64,000 bases of DNA from Variovorax sp. PAMC 28711 (GCF_001577265.1 NZ_CP014517.1:2037001-2101000), one strand, 5' to 3'; shown: positions 42,231 to 51,451, counted from the first letter of the stretch. Numbers and translations: made by a program. The notes: generated by a model from the letters alone, not told the origin.

Positions 42231-43778
42231 TCAGAGGCGGTCCGGCTGGTCGCGCATGCGCTGCGCCGTCTCGCGGATCGCCGCCACCTCGTCGGCGCCG
42301 AAGCGGGCGAGGTTCTTGACCATCATCACCGTGCGCGGATTCTTCTCCAGCATCGGTGCGTGGCGCGCCACGAAGTCCCAGTACATCACCGTCATCGGGC
42401 AGGCATCGTCGCCGGTGCGCTGCGTGGGCTGGTAGCGACACCCCTTGCAGTAGTTGCTCATGCGCTGGATGTAGGCGCCGCCCGCGGCATACGGCTTGGT
42501 CACGAAGCGCGCGCCGTCGGCGTAAAGCGCCATGCCGAGCGTGTTCGGCGCCTCGACCCACTCCACCGCATCGACGTACACCGAGAGATACCAGGCGTGC
42601 ACCTCGGCGGGTGCCATGCCGAAGGTGAGCGCGAAATTGCCGGTGACCATCAGCCGCTGGATGTGGTGCGCGTAGCCATGCTTCAACGTCTGGCCGATGG
42701 CGTTGTGCATGCAGTTCATCTGCACCTCGCCGGTCCAGTACCAATCGGGCAGCGGCGCGTGGTGATCGAGCGCATTGGCTTCGAGCAGCTTCGGCATGCG
42801 CCACCAGTACACGCCGCGGATGAACTCGCGCCACCCGAGGATCTGCCGCACGAAACCTTCCACCGCAGCGAGGGGTGCCGAACCGGCTTCGTACTGCGCG
42901 ACGGCTGCCGCGACGACCTCGCGCGGGTCGAGCAACTTCAAATTGAGCGCTGCCGAAATCAGCGCGTGATACAGGAAGGGCTCGCCCGTCCACATCGCAT
43001 CCTGGAACTGGCCGAAGTCCTGCAGCCGGTGCTGCATGAAGTCTCGCAACGCGACCAATGCGTCGGCGCGCGTGACCGGCCAGTCGAACGCATCGCATTG
43101 TCCATAGTGATCACCGAAGTGCTGCACCACATCGCGCAGCACTTCGCGGGTGATCGCGTCTGGCGGAAACGAGGGCGGCGCGGGCAGCAGCCCCGGCCCC
43201 TGCCGACCGAACGCGCCGCGGTTCTCGTGGTCGTAGTTCCACGCCCCGCCCACCGGCTCGCCCTCGGGCGTCATGAGCACGCCGTGCACCTTGCGCATGC
43301 GCCGGTAGAACGCCTCCATCACGAGGCGCTGCTTGCCGCGCGCGTCGTCGATGAAGTCGCGGCGCGAGGCCATGAAGTGCAAATCGTCGCGCATGTCGAC
43401 GCGCACGCCGGCCTCGGCGCAACAGCCGGCGATCGCCTGTTCGAGCCGCCACTCGCCGGCCTCGACCATCACCAGCGCGTCGGGCCGGTGGCGCGCCAGC
43501 GCATCGGCGAGCGCATCGGCCACCGTGTCGAAGCGGTGCGTGCCGAGCCGCAGGTAGTCGAGCGGCCAGGCGCGCGCCGTGACGGCTTCGGCGAAGTGCC
43601 GCATCGCCGAGAGGAACACCGCCGTGCGCATCTTCGTGCTCGGCACGTGCTCGGATTCATCGCGCGCCTCGACCATGAGCACCCGATCGCACAGCGGATC
43701 AAAGCCTTCGAACGCCGCGCTGTCGACACTCAGCTGGTCGCCGAGCACGAGCACGAGGTGACGCAAGTGCCGCTTCAT
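42231..43778 (-). CDS. phrB: Iron-sulfur bacterial (6-4) photolyase/cryptochrome (PhrB/FeS-BCP)
   Basis: A 515-residue flavoprotein of the FeS-BCP group that repairs (6-4) photoproducts in DNA using FAD, a ribolumazine antenna and a [4Fe-4S] cluster. Four cysteines are at residues 356 (QMNCMHN), 444 and 447 (NYCKGCRY) and 460 (DACPM). Their spacing (88, 3, 13) is the same as the ligands I recall for Agrobacterium PhrB (350, 438, 441, 454). The N-terminal antenna domain starts with LVLVLGDQLS. The ATG at 43778 overlaps the stop of the LysR gene (ATGA), so the two are coupled, which is unusual for a photolyase. Confidence 0.94.
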   Translation of the reverse strand: MKRHLRHLVLVLGDQLSVDSAAFEGFDPLCDRVLMVEARDESEHVPSTKMRTAVFLSAMRHFAEAVTARAWPLDYLRLGTHRFDTVADALADALARHRPDALVMVEAGEWRLEQAIAGCCAEAGVRVDMRDDLHFMASRRDFIDDARGKQRLVMEAFYRRMRKVHGVLMTPEGEPVGGAWNYDHENRGAFGRQGPGLLPAPPSFPPDAITREVLRDVVQHFGDHYGQCDAFDWPVTRADALVALRDFMQHRLQDFGQFQDAMWTGEPFLYHALISAALNLKLLDPREVVAAAVAQYEAGSAPLAAVEGFVRQILGWREFIRGVYWWRMPKLLEANALDHHAPLPDWYWTGEVQMNCMHNAIGQTLKHGYAHHIQRLMVTGNFALTFGMAPAEVHAWYLSVYVDAVEWVEAPNTLGMALYADGARFVTKPYAAGGAYIQRMSNYCKGCRYQPTQRTGDDACPMTVMYWDFVARHAPMLEKNPRTVMMVKNLARFGADEVAAIRETAQRMRDQPDRL

Positions 43779-44668
43779 CGCTGCAAACGCGCCTGCATGA
43801 AGTCGATGAACACCCGCAACTTGCGCGGCACGTGCGCCCGGCTGGGGTGATACAGGCAGAAGCCCGGGAACGTCGGCCACCACGGTTTGAGCAGCGGCAT
43901 CAGCCGGCCTGCGGCGATGTCGTCTTCGACCTGCACCCCGAACGCGCAGGCGATGCCGGCACCGGCGCGCACGGCCGCGAGCAGCGTGTCGCCGTCGTTC
44001 GAGATCAGCGGGCCCTGCACTTCGATCTCCACATCGCGGCCATTGTGCGAATACTCCCAGCGGTAGATGCCGCCGCCCAGGCGCGCATTGAGGCAGCGAT
44101 GGCCGGCCAGGTCGTGCGGCGTGCGCGGCACCGTGCGCCCTGCGAGGTAACGCGGCGACGCCACGGTCGCGATGCGATGCCGGCCGCCCAGCGGCACCGC
44201 CACCACGTCCTGGGCCAGGTTTTCGCCGAGCCGGATGCCGGCATCGAAACCGCCCGCCACGATGTCGAGCAGCGCGTTGTCGCAATGCAGGTCCAACGTG
44301 ATGTCGGGGAACGCGTCGAGGAAGGCCGTTAGGTGCGGCATCACCACGATGTCAGCCGCGGTGCGCGAAAGGTTGATCCGCAGCACGCCCGACGGCTGGT
44401 CGCGCGATTCGTTCAGCCCTTCGATCGCGAGCGCGAGCGAGGCCAGACTCGGCTGGGTTTGCGCCAAAAAGCGCTGTCCCATTTCCGTCACGCCGACGCG
44501 TCGGGTCGAGCGGTCGAGCAGCCGCACGCCGAGGCTGCGCTCGAGCTTGCGAAGCGTTTGCGACAGCGCGGATGGCGACACGCCGAGCTCGGCCGCGGCA
44601 CGCGTGAAGCTCGCATGGTGCGCGACGCGTGCAAAAGCGGCGATGGGAGCGAGCAAGTCCGACGACAT
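43775..44668 (-). CDS. LysR-type regulator coupled to the photolyase
   Basis: A 297-residue LysR regulator. The winged helix occupies residues 5-65 (HASFTRAAAELGVSPSALSQ and LERSLGVRLLDRSTRRVG), and the effector domain follows. The last bases overlap the photolyase start. It is divergent from a short-chain dehydrogenase gene and an operator-like palindrome lies between them, so the usual target would be the dehydrogenase. The start at 44668 is chosen because it begins just before the DNA-binding domain. Confidence 0.88.
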   Translation of the reverse strand: MSSDLLAPIAAFARVAHHASFTRAAAELGVSPSALSQTLRKLERSLGVRLLDRSTRRVGVTEMGQRFLAQTQPSLASLALAIEGLNESRDQPSGVLRINLSRTAADIVVMPHLTAFLDAFPDITLDLHCDNALLDIVAGGFDAGIRLGENLAQDVVAVPLGGRHRIATVASPRYLAGRTVPRTPHDLAGHRCLNARLGGGIYRWEYSHNGRDVEIEVQGPLISNDGDTLLAAVRAGAGIACAFGVQVEDDIAAGRLMPLLKPWWPTFPGFCLYHPSRAHVPRKLRVFIDFMQARLQR

Positions 44669-44678
44669 CGTTTCATTA

Positions 44679-44693
44679 TGAAGCCTCGCTTCA
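44679..44693. promoter_or_regulatory. LysR-type operator candidate
   Basis: TGAAGC-CTC-GCTTCA is a perfect 15-bp palindrome of T-N-A type, sitting 11 bp from the LysR start and about 75 bp from the SDR start. LysR regulators commonly bind such a site to repress themselves and activate the divergent gene. Confidence 0.55.
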
Positions 44694-44768
44694 CGCCGCA
44701 TCCCGCGAGCCTCGCTTTATCTGCCAGTGTTTTTTGCCTAACGTCGGGTCTTTTCCAAGGAACACTTC

Positions 44769-45509
44769 ATGCGCAAACTCACAGGCAAAGTCGCCATCGT
44801 CACCGGGTCATCCAAGGGCATCGGTGCCGGCATCGCAGAAAGACTGGCGGCCGATGGCGCCGCGGTCGTCGTCAACTATTCGCGCAGCGCGCAAGACGCA
44901 GACGTCGTCGTGCGCCGGATCGCGGCGGCCGGCGGGCAAGCCACCGCCGTCAAGGCGGACCTTTCCGATCCCGCGCAGATCCAGCCGCTGATCGACGCGG
45001 CCGTCGCGCACTTCGGGCAGCTCGACATCCTCGTGAACAACGCCGGCATCTACCAGCCCGACTCGCTGGATTCACTGACGGCCGAGAGCTTCGACGCGCA
45101 CTTCGCGCTCAACGTGCGCGGCCTTCTCCTGGCCACGCAGGCGGCAGCGCGCGTGCTGCCCGCCGGTGGCGTCATCGTCAACATCAGTTCGGGCCTCGCG
45201 AAGAGCCCCTACCCGGTGGTGCACGTGTACTCGTCGACCAAGGGCGCGGTCGACACGCTGACCCGTTCACTGGGCATGGAACTCGGTCCGCGCCGCATCC
45301 GCGTGGTCGGCATCGCGCCAGGCTTCGTGAAGACCGAGGGCAACGCCGAGTCCGCAAAGGACATGACCGACTTCCTGGTCGGCAAGACGCCGCTGGGTCG
45401 GGTCGGCATGCCGATGGACATCGCTGCGGCGGTGGCTTTCGCCGTGTCGGACGACGCCGGATGGATCACGGGCACGACGATCGACGTCTCGGGCGGCATG
45501 GTGTTCTAG
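44769..45509 (+). CDS. Short-chain dehydrogenase/reductase (FabG-like)
   Basis: A 246-residue classical SDR. The NAD(P) motif is VTGSSKGIGAGIAERLA, the NNAG motif is LVNNAGIYQ, and the catalytic set is Ser in NISSGLAKS, then Tyr and Lys in YSSTKGAVD. The end DVSGGMVF is typical of FabG-like enzymes. The physiological substrate is unknown: many FabG homologues next to LysR regulators reduce ketones or aldehydes. An ene-reductase gene follows 259 bp downstream on the same strand. Confidence 0.87.
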   Translation: MRKLTGKVAIVTGSSKGIGAGIAERLAADGAAVVVNYSRSAQDADVVVRRIAAAGGQATAVKADLSDPAQIQPLIDAAVAHFGQLDILVNNAGIYQPDSLDSLTAESFDAHFALNVRGLLLATQAAARVLPAGGVIVNISSGLAKSPYPVVHVYSSTKGAVDTLTRSLGMELGPRRIRVVGIAPGFVKTEGNAESAKDMTDFLVGKTPLGRVGMPMDIAAAVAFAVSDDAGWITGTTIDVSGGMVF

Positions 45510-45768
45510 GGCACGGAGGGTCGCGCAAGACGCGCAAGGACCGGCACTGCAAGCACCGCGCGACTGGCGCGCTCGGGCCGGCTGGTCGCAGAAGGTCGAC
45601 GGTTTCGCGAACCACCTCGCAAAGAACTTGAAGATCCGGCAAGCCGCACAACCTGCGGTGCACGTCCAACCCCGTCTACACGAAACCCGACAACCCCGCC
45701 GCAGCAGGCCCGGCCCTGCCCGCTTACGCTGCGCCGTCCCCTTTTTTCCAACGTCACCCCTCCCCAGA

Positions 45769-46872
45769 ATGCCTACCCTCTTCGACCCCGTCACCGCCGG
45801 TGACCTTCAACTGGCCAACCGCATCGTCATGGCGCCGCTCACGCGCAACCGCTCGCCGAACGCCATCCCGCCCGCCATCGCCGTCGACTACTACACCCAG
45901 CGCGCCACCGCCGGCCTGCTGATCACCGAAGCCACGGCCATCAGCCAGCAGGGCCAGGGCTACTCCGACGTGCCGGGCCTCTACGGCACCGAGCAGCTCG
46001 ATTCATGGAAGAAGGTGACCGAGTCGGTGCACGCCGCGGGCGGCAAGATCGTGGTGCAGCTCTGGCATGTGGGCCGCGTGTCGCACGTCGACCTGCAGCC
46101 CGAAGGCGGCAAGCCGGTGGCGCCCTCGGCCATCACGGCCAAGACCAAGACGGTGCTCATCAAAGATGGCGTGCCGGGCTTCGTCGACACGTCGGAGCCC
46201 CGCGCGCTCGATGCCGAAGAAATTCCCGGCATCGTTCACGCCTTCGCGACCGCCGCACGCAACGCGGTGGAAACCGCGGGCTTCGACGGTGTCGAGATCC
46301 ATGGTGCCAACGGCTACCTGCTCGACCAGTTCCTGAAGACCGGCAGCAACGTGCGCACCGACGACTACGGCGGCAGCATCGAGAACCGCGCGCGCTTCAC
46401 GCTCGAAGTGACGCGTGCGGTGGTCGATGCCGTCGGCGGCGGCAAGACCGGCATTCGCCTGTCGCCCGTGACCCCGGCCAACGGCATCGAGGACGCCGAT
46501 CCGCAGGCGCTTTTCACCTATGTCGTGAAGCACCTGGCCACGCTCAACCTGGCCTACATCCACATCATCGAAGGCGCCACCGGCGGCCCGCGCGAAATCG
46601 CCGATCGTCCGTTCGACTACGAAGCGCTGAAGGCGGCCTACCGCCAGGCCGGCGGCAAAGCGGCATGGATGGTGAACAACGGTTACGACAAGCCACTGGC
46701 CGAGACCGCCGTGAAGGAAGGCGACGACCTCGTCGCCTTCGGCCGTCCGTACATCGCCAACCCCGACCTCGTGCGCCGCCTGCGCGAGAACGCACCGCTG
46801 AACGAACTCGACAAAGCGACGATGTACGGTGGCGGCGCCAAGGGGTATACGGACTATCCGGCGCTGGCCTGA
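45769..46872 (+). CDS. nemA: Old yellow enzyme family ene-reductase (NemA-like)
   Basis: A 367-residue FMN-dependent ene-reductase. It starts TLFDPVTAGDLQLANRIVMAPLTRN and has VQLWHVGRVSH, the substrate-binding pair in EIHGANGYLLDQFLK and the segment GSIENRARFTLE. The C-terminal FMN-phosphate region is FGRPYIANPDL. It reduces activated alkenes, quinones or N-ethylmaleimide. No ribosome binding site is clear before the ATG at 45769. The 259-bp gap upstream shows no convincing gene. No NemR-type regulator is nearby. Confidence 0.92.
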   Translation: MPTLFDPVTAGDLQLANRIVMAPLTRNRSPNAIPPAIAVDYYTQRATAGLLITEATAISQQGQGYSDVPGLYGTEQLDSWKKVTESVHAAGGKIVVQLWHVGRVSHVDLQPEGGKPVAPSAITAKTKTVLIKDGVPGFVDTSEPRALDAEEIPGIVHAFATAARNAVETAGFDGVEIHGANGYLLDQFLKTGSNVRTDDYGGSIENRARFTLEVTRAVVDAVGGGKTGIRLSPVTPANGIEDADPQALFTYVVKHLATLNLAYIHIIEGATGGPREIADRPFDYEALKAAYRQAGGKAAWMVNNGYDKPLAETAVKEGDDLVAFGRPYIANPDLVRRLRENAPLNELDKATMYGGGAKGYTDYPALA

Positions 46873-46889
46873 ACGGCCGACTCGGCGGA

Positions 46890-48248
46890 TCAGCCGCCGA
46901 AGCGCAGACTCACGCGCAGACCGCCGGAGACGGCGTCGTTCTCGACGGTGAGCGCTGCGCCGAGCAGCTTCGCGTAGCGCGACACGATGCTCAGGCCGAG
47001 ACCTGAGCCCTGCCCGAGCTGCTGCCCGGCCGCGCCCTGCGACCAGCGCTGCACCAGGTCGCGCTGCGCTTCGGGCGCGATGCCGGGGCCGTCGTCGACC
47101 ACGCTCAGCGTCTTGCCCGCGAGCTCGATGGTGAGCGTGCGACCGCCATAGCGCAGCGCGTTGTCGATCAGGTTGTCGAGGATGCCTTCGACCAGCGCGA
47201 CGTTGGCCTGCACCGTCACCGGCTCGTCGAGTCCGCGCGCGCCGAGGTCGACGCCGCGCGCATCGGCGCGGGCCAGGTGCCGCATCACGGTGTGTTCGAC
47301 CAATTGGTCGAGCCGCACCGCCTCGCGCTTCAAGCCCGTGTTGGCCTCGTCGGCGAGTGCAAGGCCGAGCAGCTGGTCGATCAGGCGGCTCGCGCGCGAC
47401 TGGCTGGCCGCGATGCGCTCGAGCTGTTCGCGCCAGACCGCCGGCGTCTGCTGCGCCAGACCGTATTCGGCGAGCGCCCGGATGCCGGCCAGCGGCGTGC
47501 GCAATTCGTGCGCCACGTTGCCTGCGAATTCCCGCTGCGCGCTGACGCTGTGGTCGAGCCGTTCGAACAACGCATTGACCGCATCGCCCAACCGTTCCAC
47601 TTCACGCGAGGTGTGCACCACCGGCACCGGCGTGAGGTCGCGCGCATCGCGCCGGTCGAGTGCGAGTTGCAGTTCGCCGAGCGGACGCAGGTCCTTGCCG
47701 ACGCGATACCAAACCCATGCCGCGAGCAGTGCCAGCAGCAACAACTGCGGCGTGAGCGCGTAGGCCAGCAGCCGGTCGATCAGGGTGGCGCGGGCATGCG
47801 TGGTTTGCGCGATGACCACCTTGAACGCATTCGGCGCTTCGTTCTGGAGCACCACCGCGCGCAGGGATTGGTCCTGGAAAACGATGTCGGAAAAGCGCGC
47901 CTGCGCACCGCCTTCCGGTGCCGGCGCGCGCAGCGCGGGATTGCCCGCGAGCACCGACCCGTCGGGTCGCAGCACCGCGAAGTAGACCGACTCGACCTGG
48001 TCGAACAGCACGGTCGTCACCTCGCGCGGCGACAGCAGCAGTTCGATGCCCGTGTCGCTCACCTGAACGTTGGCCGACACCGAATGCGCGTCGTCGAGCA
48101 TCGCGTGATCGAAGGCCTGTTCAGTGAGGTAGTTGGCGATGCCGATCGCGATGACCGTGCCGATGAGCCAGGTGAGCGCCAGCGGCAGCAGCACGCCCTT
48201 GAGGACGCGTTGCGTGAGCGACGGCGCCAGCACGCCGTCCACGCTCAC
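46890..48248 (-). CDS. TctE/QseC-like sensor histidine kinase
   Basis: A 452-residue inner-membrane kinase. It starts with GTG overlapping the response-regulator stop (GTGA). One membrane helix lies near residues 15-35, a periplasmic 2CSK_N-like domain to about 150 (DDAHSVSANVQVSDTG), a second helix near 165-185, then a HAMP-like segment. The phospho-acceptor histidine is in NVAHELRTPLAG and the ATP-binding part has NALRYGG, DDGPGI and GSGLGLSIV. TctE senses tricarboxylates, but no tct transport genes are near, so the signal is unknown. Confidence 0.9.
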   Translation of the reverse strand: MSVDGVLAPSLTQRVLKGVLLPLALTWLIGTVIAIGIANYLTEQAFDHAMLDDAHSVSANVQVSDTGIELLLSPREVTTVLFDQVESVYFAVLRPDGSVLAGNPALRAPAPEGGAQARFSDIVFQDQSLRAVVLQNEAPNAFKVVIAQTTHARATLIDRLLAYALTPQLLLLALLAAWVWYRVGKDLRPLGELQLALDRRDARDLTPVPVVHTSREVERLGDAVNALFERLDHSVSAQREFAGNVAHELRTPLAGIRALAEYGLAQQTPAVWREQLERIAASQSRASRLIDQLLGLALADEANTGLKREAVRLDQLVEHTVMRHLARADARGVDLGARGLDEPVTVQANVALVEGILDNLIDNALRYGGRTLTIELAGKTLSVVDDGPGIAPEAQRDLVQRWSQGAAGQQLGQGSGLGLSIVSRYAKLLGAALTVENDAVSGGLRVSLRFGG

Positions 48249-48934
48249 TGCTCTGCTTCCAGCAGGTAGCCGATGCCGCGCAGCGTGCGGATGCTGGCGC
48301 CGGTGTCGACCAGTTTCTTGCGCAGCCTCGAGATGAACGCCTCGAGTGCGTTGTCGCCGAGGGCTTCGTCGAAGGACGAGAGTTTGTCGGACAGCGCACG
48401 CTTGCTCACCGCATGGCCGGGCGGGCTCATGAGCTCCCACAGCACTTCGAATTCGCGGGCCGGCAGCTCGAGCGGGATGCTGCCGACGGAGAAGCGCCGC
48501 GCCTTGCGATCGAGCTTCAGATGACCGAGCGTGACCAGGTCTTCAGTGCCTTTGGCGCGCCGCACGAGCGCGCGCAGGCGGGCTTCGACTTCGGCGAGTT
48601 CGAAGGGCTTGCCGAGGTAGTCGTCGGCACCTGCGTCGAGCCCGGCCACGCGTTCGTCGGTTCGGTCGCGCGCGGTGAGCACCAGCACCGGCGTGCGGTC
48701 GCCGCGCGAGCGCGCATGGCGCAATGCGGTGAGCCCGCTGCCGGTGGCACTGCCCTGCGCGGCCGTGACGGGCAGGTTCAGATCGAGCAGCACCGCATCG
48801 AACGGCTGCACGCGCCAAAGGTGATCGGCGTCGTCGACGTTGGTGGCGACATCGACGCGATGACCGGCATCCATCAGGCTGCGGAGCATCACTTCGCGCA
48901 GCACGGCATCGTCTTCAACCAGGAGGATTCGCAT
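48245..48934 (-). CDS. OmpR-type response regulator (TctD/QseB-like)
   Basis: A 229-residue regulator. The receiver domain (residues 1-120) starts MRILLVEDDAVLRE, with the phosphorylated aspartate in VLLDLNLP and the conserved lysine in LGKPFELAE. The winged-helix domain (130-225) ends in RTLRGIGYLLE. It is co-transcribed with the kinase gene. Two direct repeats with one-helical-turn spacing lie in the gap upstream and are good candidates for its own binding sites. ATG 48934 has GGAG-type pairing (AACCAGGAGGA on the opposite reading) only weakly. Confidence 0.92.
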   Translation of the reverse strand: MRILLVEDDAVLREVMLRSLMDAGHRVDVATNVDDADHLWRVQPFDAVLLDLNLPVTAAQGSATGSGLTALRHARSRGDRTPVLVLTARDRTDERVAGLDAGADDYLGKPFELAEVEARLRALVRRAKGTEDLVTLGHLKLDRKARRFSVGSIPLELPAREFEVLWELMSPPGHAVSKRALSDKLSSFDEALGDNALEAFISRLRKKLVDTGASIRTLRGIGYLLEAEQ

Positions 48935-48974
48935 CGTCGTTCTCGCAAGAAATGGGTGTCGATCGGGTACGTCT

Positions 48975-49019
48975 TTATACGCAGTTATACGCATCCGGAG
49001 GGTCAGCAAGAGGTCAGCA
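48975..49019. promoter_or_regulatory. Two tandem direct-repeat sites for an OmpR-type regulator
   Basis: TTATACGCA occurs at 48975-48983 and 48985-48993 (10-bp period). GGTCAGCA occurs at 49001-49008 and 49012-49019 (11-bp period). Tandem repeats one helical turn apart are the typical form of OmpR/PhoB-type binding sites. They lie between the divergent response-regulator and hydrolase genes. Confidence 0.55.
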
Positions 49020-49066
49020 CGTCGCGCCGATCATCGCCGCATGCGCAACCAACTCTTCCCCTCGGC

Positions 49067-49906
49067 ATGAGTGCTCGCCCCGCTTTCGTGGACGCTCTCG
49101 CCAACGATCGTGCCGGCGCCGGCACGGCTGTCGTGCTGATGCATGGTCTGTGCAGCACGCCCGACGAACTGTTGTCGGTGCAAGGCACATTGCATCGCCT
49201 TGGCTACACGGTGCACCCGATGTCGATCGATGGTTACTCTTTCGACAGCAACGCCGATCACCAGGAAGCGGCGCCGTACGAGCAGTGGATCGACTCGATC
49301 GAAACGCGGGTCAATGCGCTGCGCACCACGCATCGCCACGTCCTGCTGGTGGGCATCTCGGCCGGGGCATCGCTCGCGCTCGGCGCAGCGATCCGCTGCG
49401 CCGAGCGCGTCGATGCATTGCTGCTGATGTCGACCACGCTGCAGTTCGACGGCTGGGCGATTCCGCGCAGCCAGTGGCTGCTGCCGCTCGTGCTCTACAC
49501 CCCGCTTGGCCGCTTCTGGAAGTACCGGGAGCGCGCACCGTTCGGCGTGAAGAACGAGCGCGTGCGGGCCTGGATCGAGCGCGAGTTGCGCACCCGTCGC
49601 ATCTCCAGCGCCGGCAGCTCCGTCATCGGCATTGGCCACCTGCGCGAACACGACCGGCTGATGCGTCATGTGCGTCGCAACCTCGGCAAGGTGGTGTGCA
49701 GTCGCGTGCTTGCTCTTCATGCACGCGAGGACGAAGTTGCCAGCGTCTCCAATCTCGACGTGCTGGCGCGCGGCCTGCGCTGCGCCTCGTTTCGCAGCGT
49801 CGTGCTCGGCAACAGCTATCACATGATCACCATCGACAACGACCGCCAGCAGGTGGTTCGCGAGACGGTCGAATTCGCCGACGCGCTGGCGCGCAGCACC
49901 GATTGA
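49067..49906 (+). CDS. Alpha/beta hydrolase (carboxylesterase-like) of the ACP cluster
   Basis: A 279-residue hydrolase. The oxyanion region is VVLMHGLCSTPDELL, the nucleophile elbow GISAGASLALG, an acid-type segment LHAREDEVA and the histidine NSYHMITID. It resembles the Est30/YvaK carboxylesterases or monoacylglycerol lipase-like enzymes. It is the first of four genes in a row with an acyl carrier protein, a ketosynthase and a di-iron hydroxylase. It may release an acyl chain from the carrier protein or trim it. The start has a weak ribosome binding site. Confidence 0.85.
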   Translation: MSARPAFVDALANDRAGAGTAVVLMHGLCSTPDELLSVQGTLHRLGYTVHPMSIDGYSFDSNADHQEAAPYEQWIDSIETRVNALRTTHRHVLLVGISAGASLALGAAIRCAERVDALLLMSTTLQFDGWAIPRSQWLLPLVLYTPLGRFWKYRERAPFGVKNERVRAWIERELRTRRISSAGSSVIGIGHLREHDRLMRHVRRNLGKVVCSRVLALHAREDEVASVSNLDVLARGLRCASFRSVVLGNSYHMITIDNDRQQVVRETVEFADALARSTD

Positions 49907-49931
49907 TTGATTGATGAAGAAGGAAACCCGC

Positions 49932-50222
49932 ATGTCCAACCCCACGTTCAACACCCTCTCCGGCATCCTGCAAAAAGACTTCCACGTGGCGCCCGAGGTC
50001 ATCGCGCCCCCCGTCGCACTGGCCGAGCTCGGACTCGACTCGCTCGCGCTGATGGAGTTCGTGTTCGCCGTCGAAGACGCGTTCCACCTGCGCATCCCCG
50101 AAGACAAGCTCGACCCGCGCGAAGCCGGCATCACGCTGCAGCGCCTGTGCGAAGTGATCGACGCGTTGCCTGCCCACTCGCCGCCGATGCAGACACAGCC
50201 ACCGGCACTCGCCCACGCATGA
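49932..50222 (+). CDS. Standalone acyl carrier protein
   Basis: A 96-residue carrier protein. The phosphopantetheine serine is S37 in LGLDSLALMEF, with the acidic helix II that follows. The C-terminal 15 residues are a Pro/Gln-rich tail not found in the housekeeping AcpP. AAGGAAACCCGC before the ATG at 49932 decides the start. Its stop overlaps the ketosynthase start (ATGA). It is not the usual fab-cluster acpP, which would lie beside fabD/fabG. It probably carries a special acyl chain. Confidence 0.9.
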   Translation: MSNPTFNTLSGILQKDFHVAPEVIAPPVALAELGLDSLALMEFVFAVEDAFHLRIPEDKLDPREAGITLQRLCEVIDALPAHSPPMQTQPPALAHA

Positions 50223-51451
50223 GCCCCCAGGCCTCGCCACGCATCGGCGTCACCGGCATCGGGCTGGTGACGCCGATGGGCCACACGCTCAGCGCCTTCG
50301 ACGATGCGCTCTTCGCGGGTCGCTCTGCCGTGACGGCGCAGACGCTGGAGATCGCCGGACTCGATGCGATGCTGCTGGCGGTTGCGGCCTGTGATTTCGA
50401 CGACTCCGAAAAAAGCATGTCGCGCCTGCCGCTGGACCGCGGTACGGCCATGGCGATCGCCGCGGCACGCAGCGCCTGGAAACACGCCGGCCTCGACGAG
50501 ACGCCGCCCGATGGCGAGCGGCTCGGCGTGTACTGGGGCAGCGGCATGGGCGGCGCGGCGAGCTTCGACGCCACCTCGCAAGCGCTTTATCGCGACCAGC
50601 GCCGCATCCGCCCGACGGCGGTGCTCACCACGATGCCGAACGCCGCCGTCGCCGAGATCGGCCTGCTGTTCGGCGCGCGCGGTGCGGCGCTCAGCTATGC
50701 GTGTGCCTGTGCGTCTTCCGCCGTGGCGATCGGGGAAGCGATGCGTGCGATCCGCGGCGGCTGGCTCGACATCGCGATCGTCGGCGGACACGACGCGATG
50801 CTCACGCCCGCCACGATGGCGGCCTGGCATTCGATGCGTGTGACGGCACCGCCGCCCGCCGACGCCCCAGCCAGCGCATGCCGCCCGTTCTCGGTCGATC
50901 GCGCAGGCTTCGCGCTGGGCGAGGGCGCGGCTGCGTTGATCATCGAATCCGAAACGCATGCACTGGCACGCGGTGCCCGCGCGTCGCAGTTTCTCTCCGG
51001 CTACGCGACCAACTGCGACAGCGTGCACATGACCAATCCCGATCCCGGTGGTCAGGTGCGCGCGATGCGCGCCGCGCTGAAGGACGCCGGGCTCACGCCG
51101 GATCAGATCGGCTACATCAACGCGCACGGCACCGCGACCGGTGCCGGCGACGCGGCGGAAGCCACCTCGGTGTTGGACCTCTTCGGCACCGGCACGCCGA
51201 TCAGCAGCACCAAGGCGATCCACGGCCATCTGCTGGGCGGCGGGGGCGTGGTCGAGCTCATCGCGATCTTGCGCGCGCTGGACCACGAGAAGCTGCCACC
51301 CACCGCCCACCTGGAGACGCCCGATCCGGCCTTCTCGCTCGACTTCGTGCGCGGCGCGGCGCGGTCGGCACGGGGCCTGCGCCACGCGATGTCGAACTCC
51401 TTCGCGTTCGGCGGCACGAACGCGGTGTTGATCGCCAGCCAGTCGGCCTGA
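50219..51451 (+). CDS. Beta-ketoacyl synthase (FabF-like) of an unknown pathway
   Basis: A 410-residue condensing enzyme with an intact site: C164 in CACASSAVAIGEA, His in NAHGTATGAGDA, Lys in SSTKAIHGH and the second His in the same block. It resembles FabF/KS but has its own divergent substrate pocket, and is coupled to the carrier protein gene by ATGA. No malonyl transferase, ketoreductase or dehydratase lies nearby, so those steps must come from the cell's normal fatty acid system. The product is unknown. A chain-length factor is not present. Confidence 0.9.
   Translation: MSPQASPRIGVTGIGLVTPMGHTLSAFDDALFAGRSAVTAQTLEIAGLDAMLLAVAACDFDDSEKSMSRLPLDRGTAMAIAAARSAWKHAGLDETPPDGERLGVYWGSGMGGAASFDATSQALYRDQRRIRPTAVLTTMPNAAVAEIGLLFGARGAALSYACACASSAVAIGEAMRAIRGGWLDIAIVGGHDAMLTPATMAAWHSMRVTAPPPADAPASACRPFSVDRAGFALGEGAAALIIESETHALARGARASQFLSGYATNCDSVHMTNPDPGGQVRAMRAALKDAGLTPDQIGYINAHGTATGAGDAAEATSVLDLFGTGTPISSTKAIHGHLLGGGGVVELIAILRALDHEKLPPTAHLETPDPAFSLDFVRGAARSARGLRHAMSNSFAFGGTNAVLIASQSA

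Noticed and set aside
45510..45768. Possible extra gene between the SDR and ene-reductase genes
   Set aside because: An open frame in phase with nemA runs through the gap, but it has no ATG or ribosome binding site and its composition is Arg/Pro-rich. Minus-strand frames are no better.
46890..48934. A tricarboxylate-sensing TctDE system
   Set aside because: Only the kinase N-terminal domain type resembles TctE; no tctABC transport genes are in the window, so the signal is left open.
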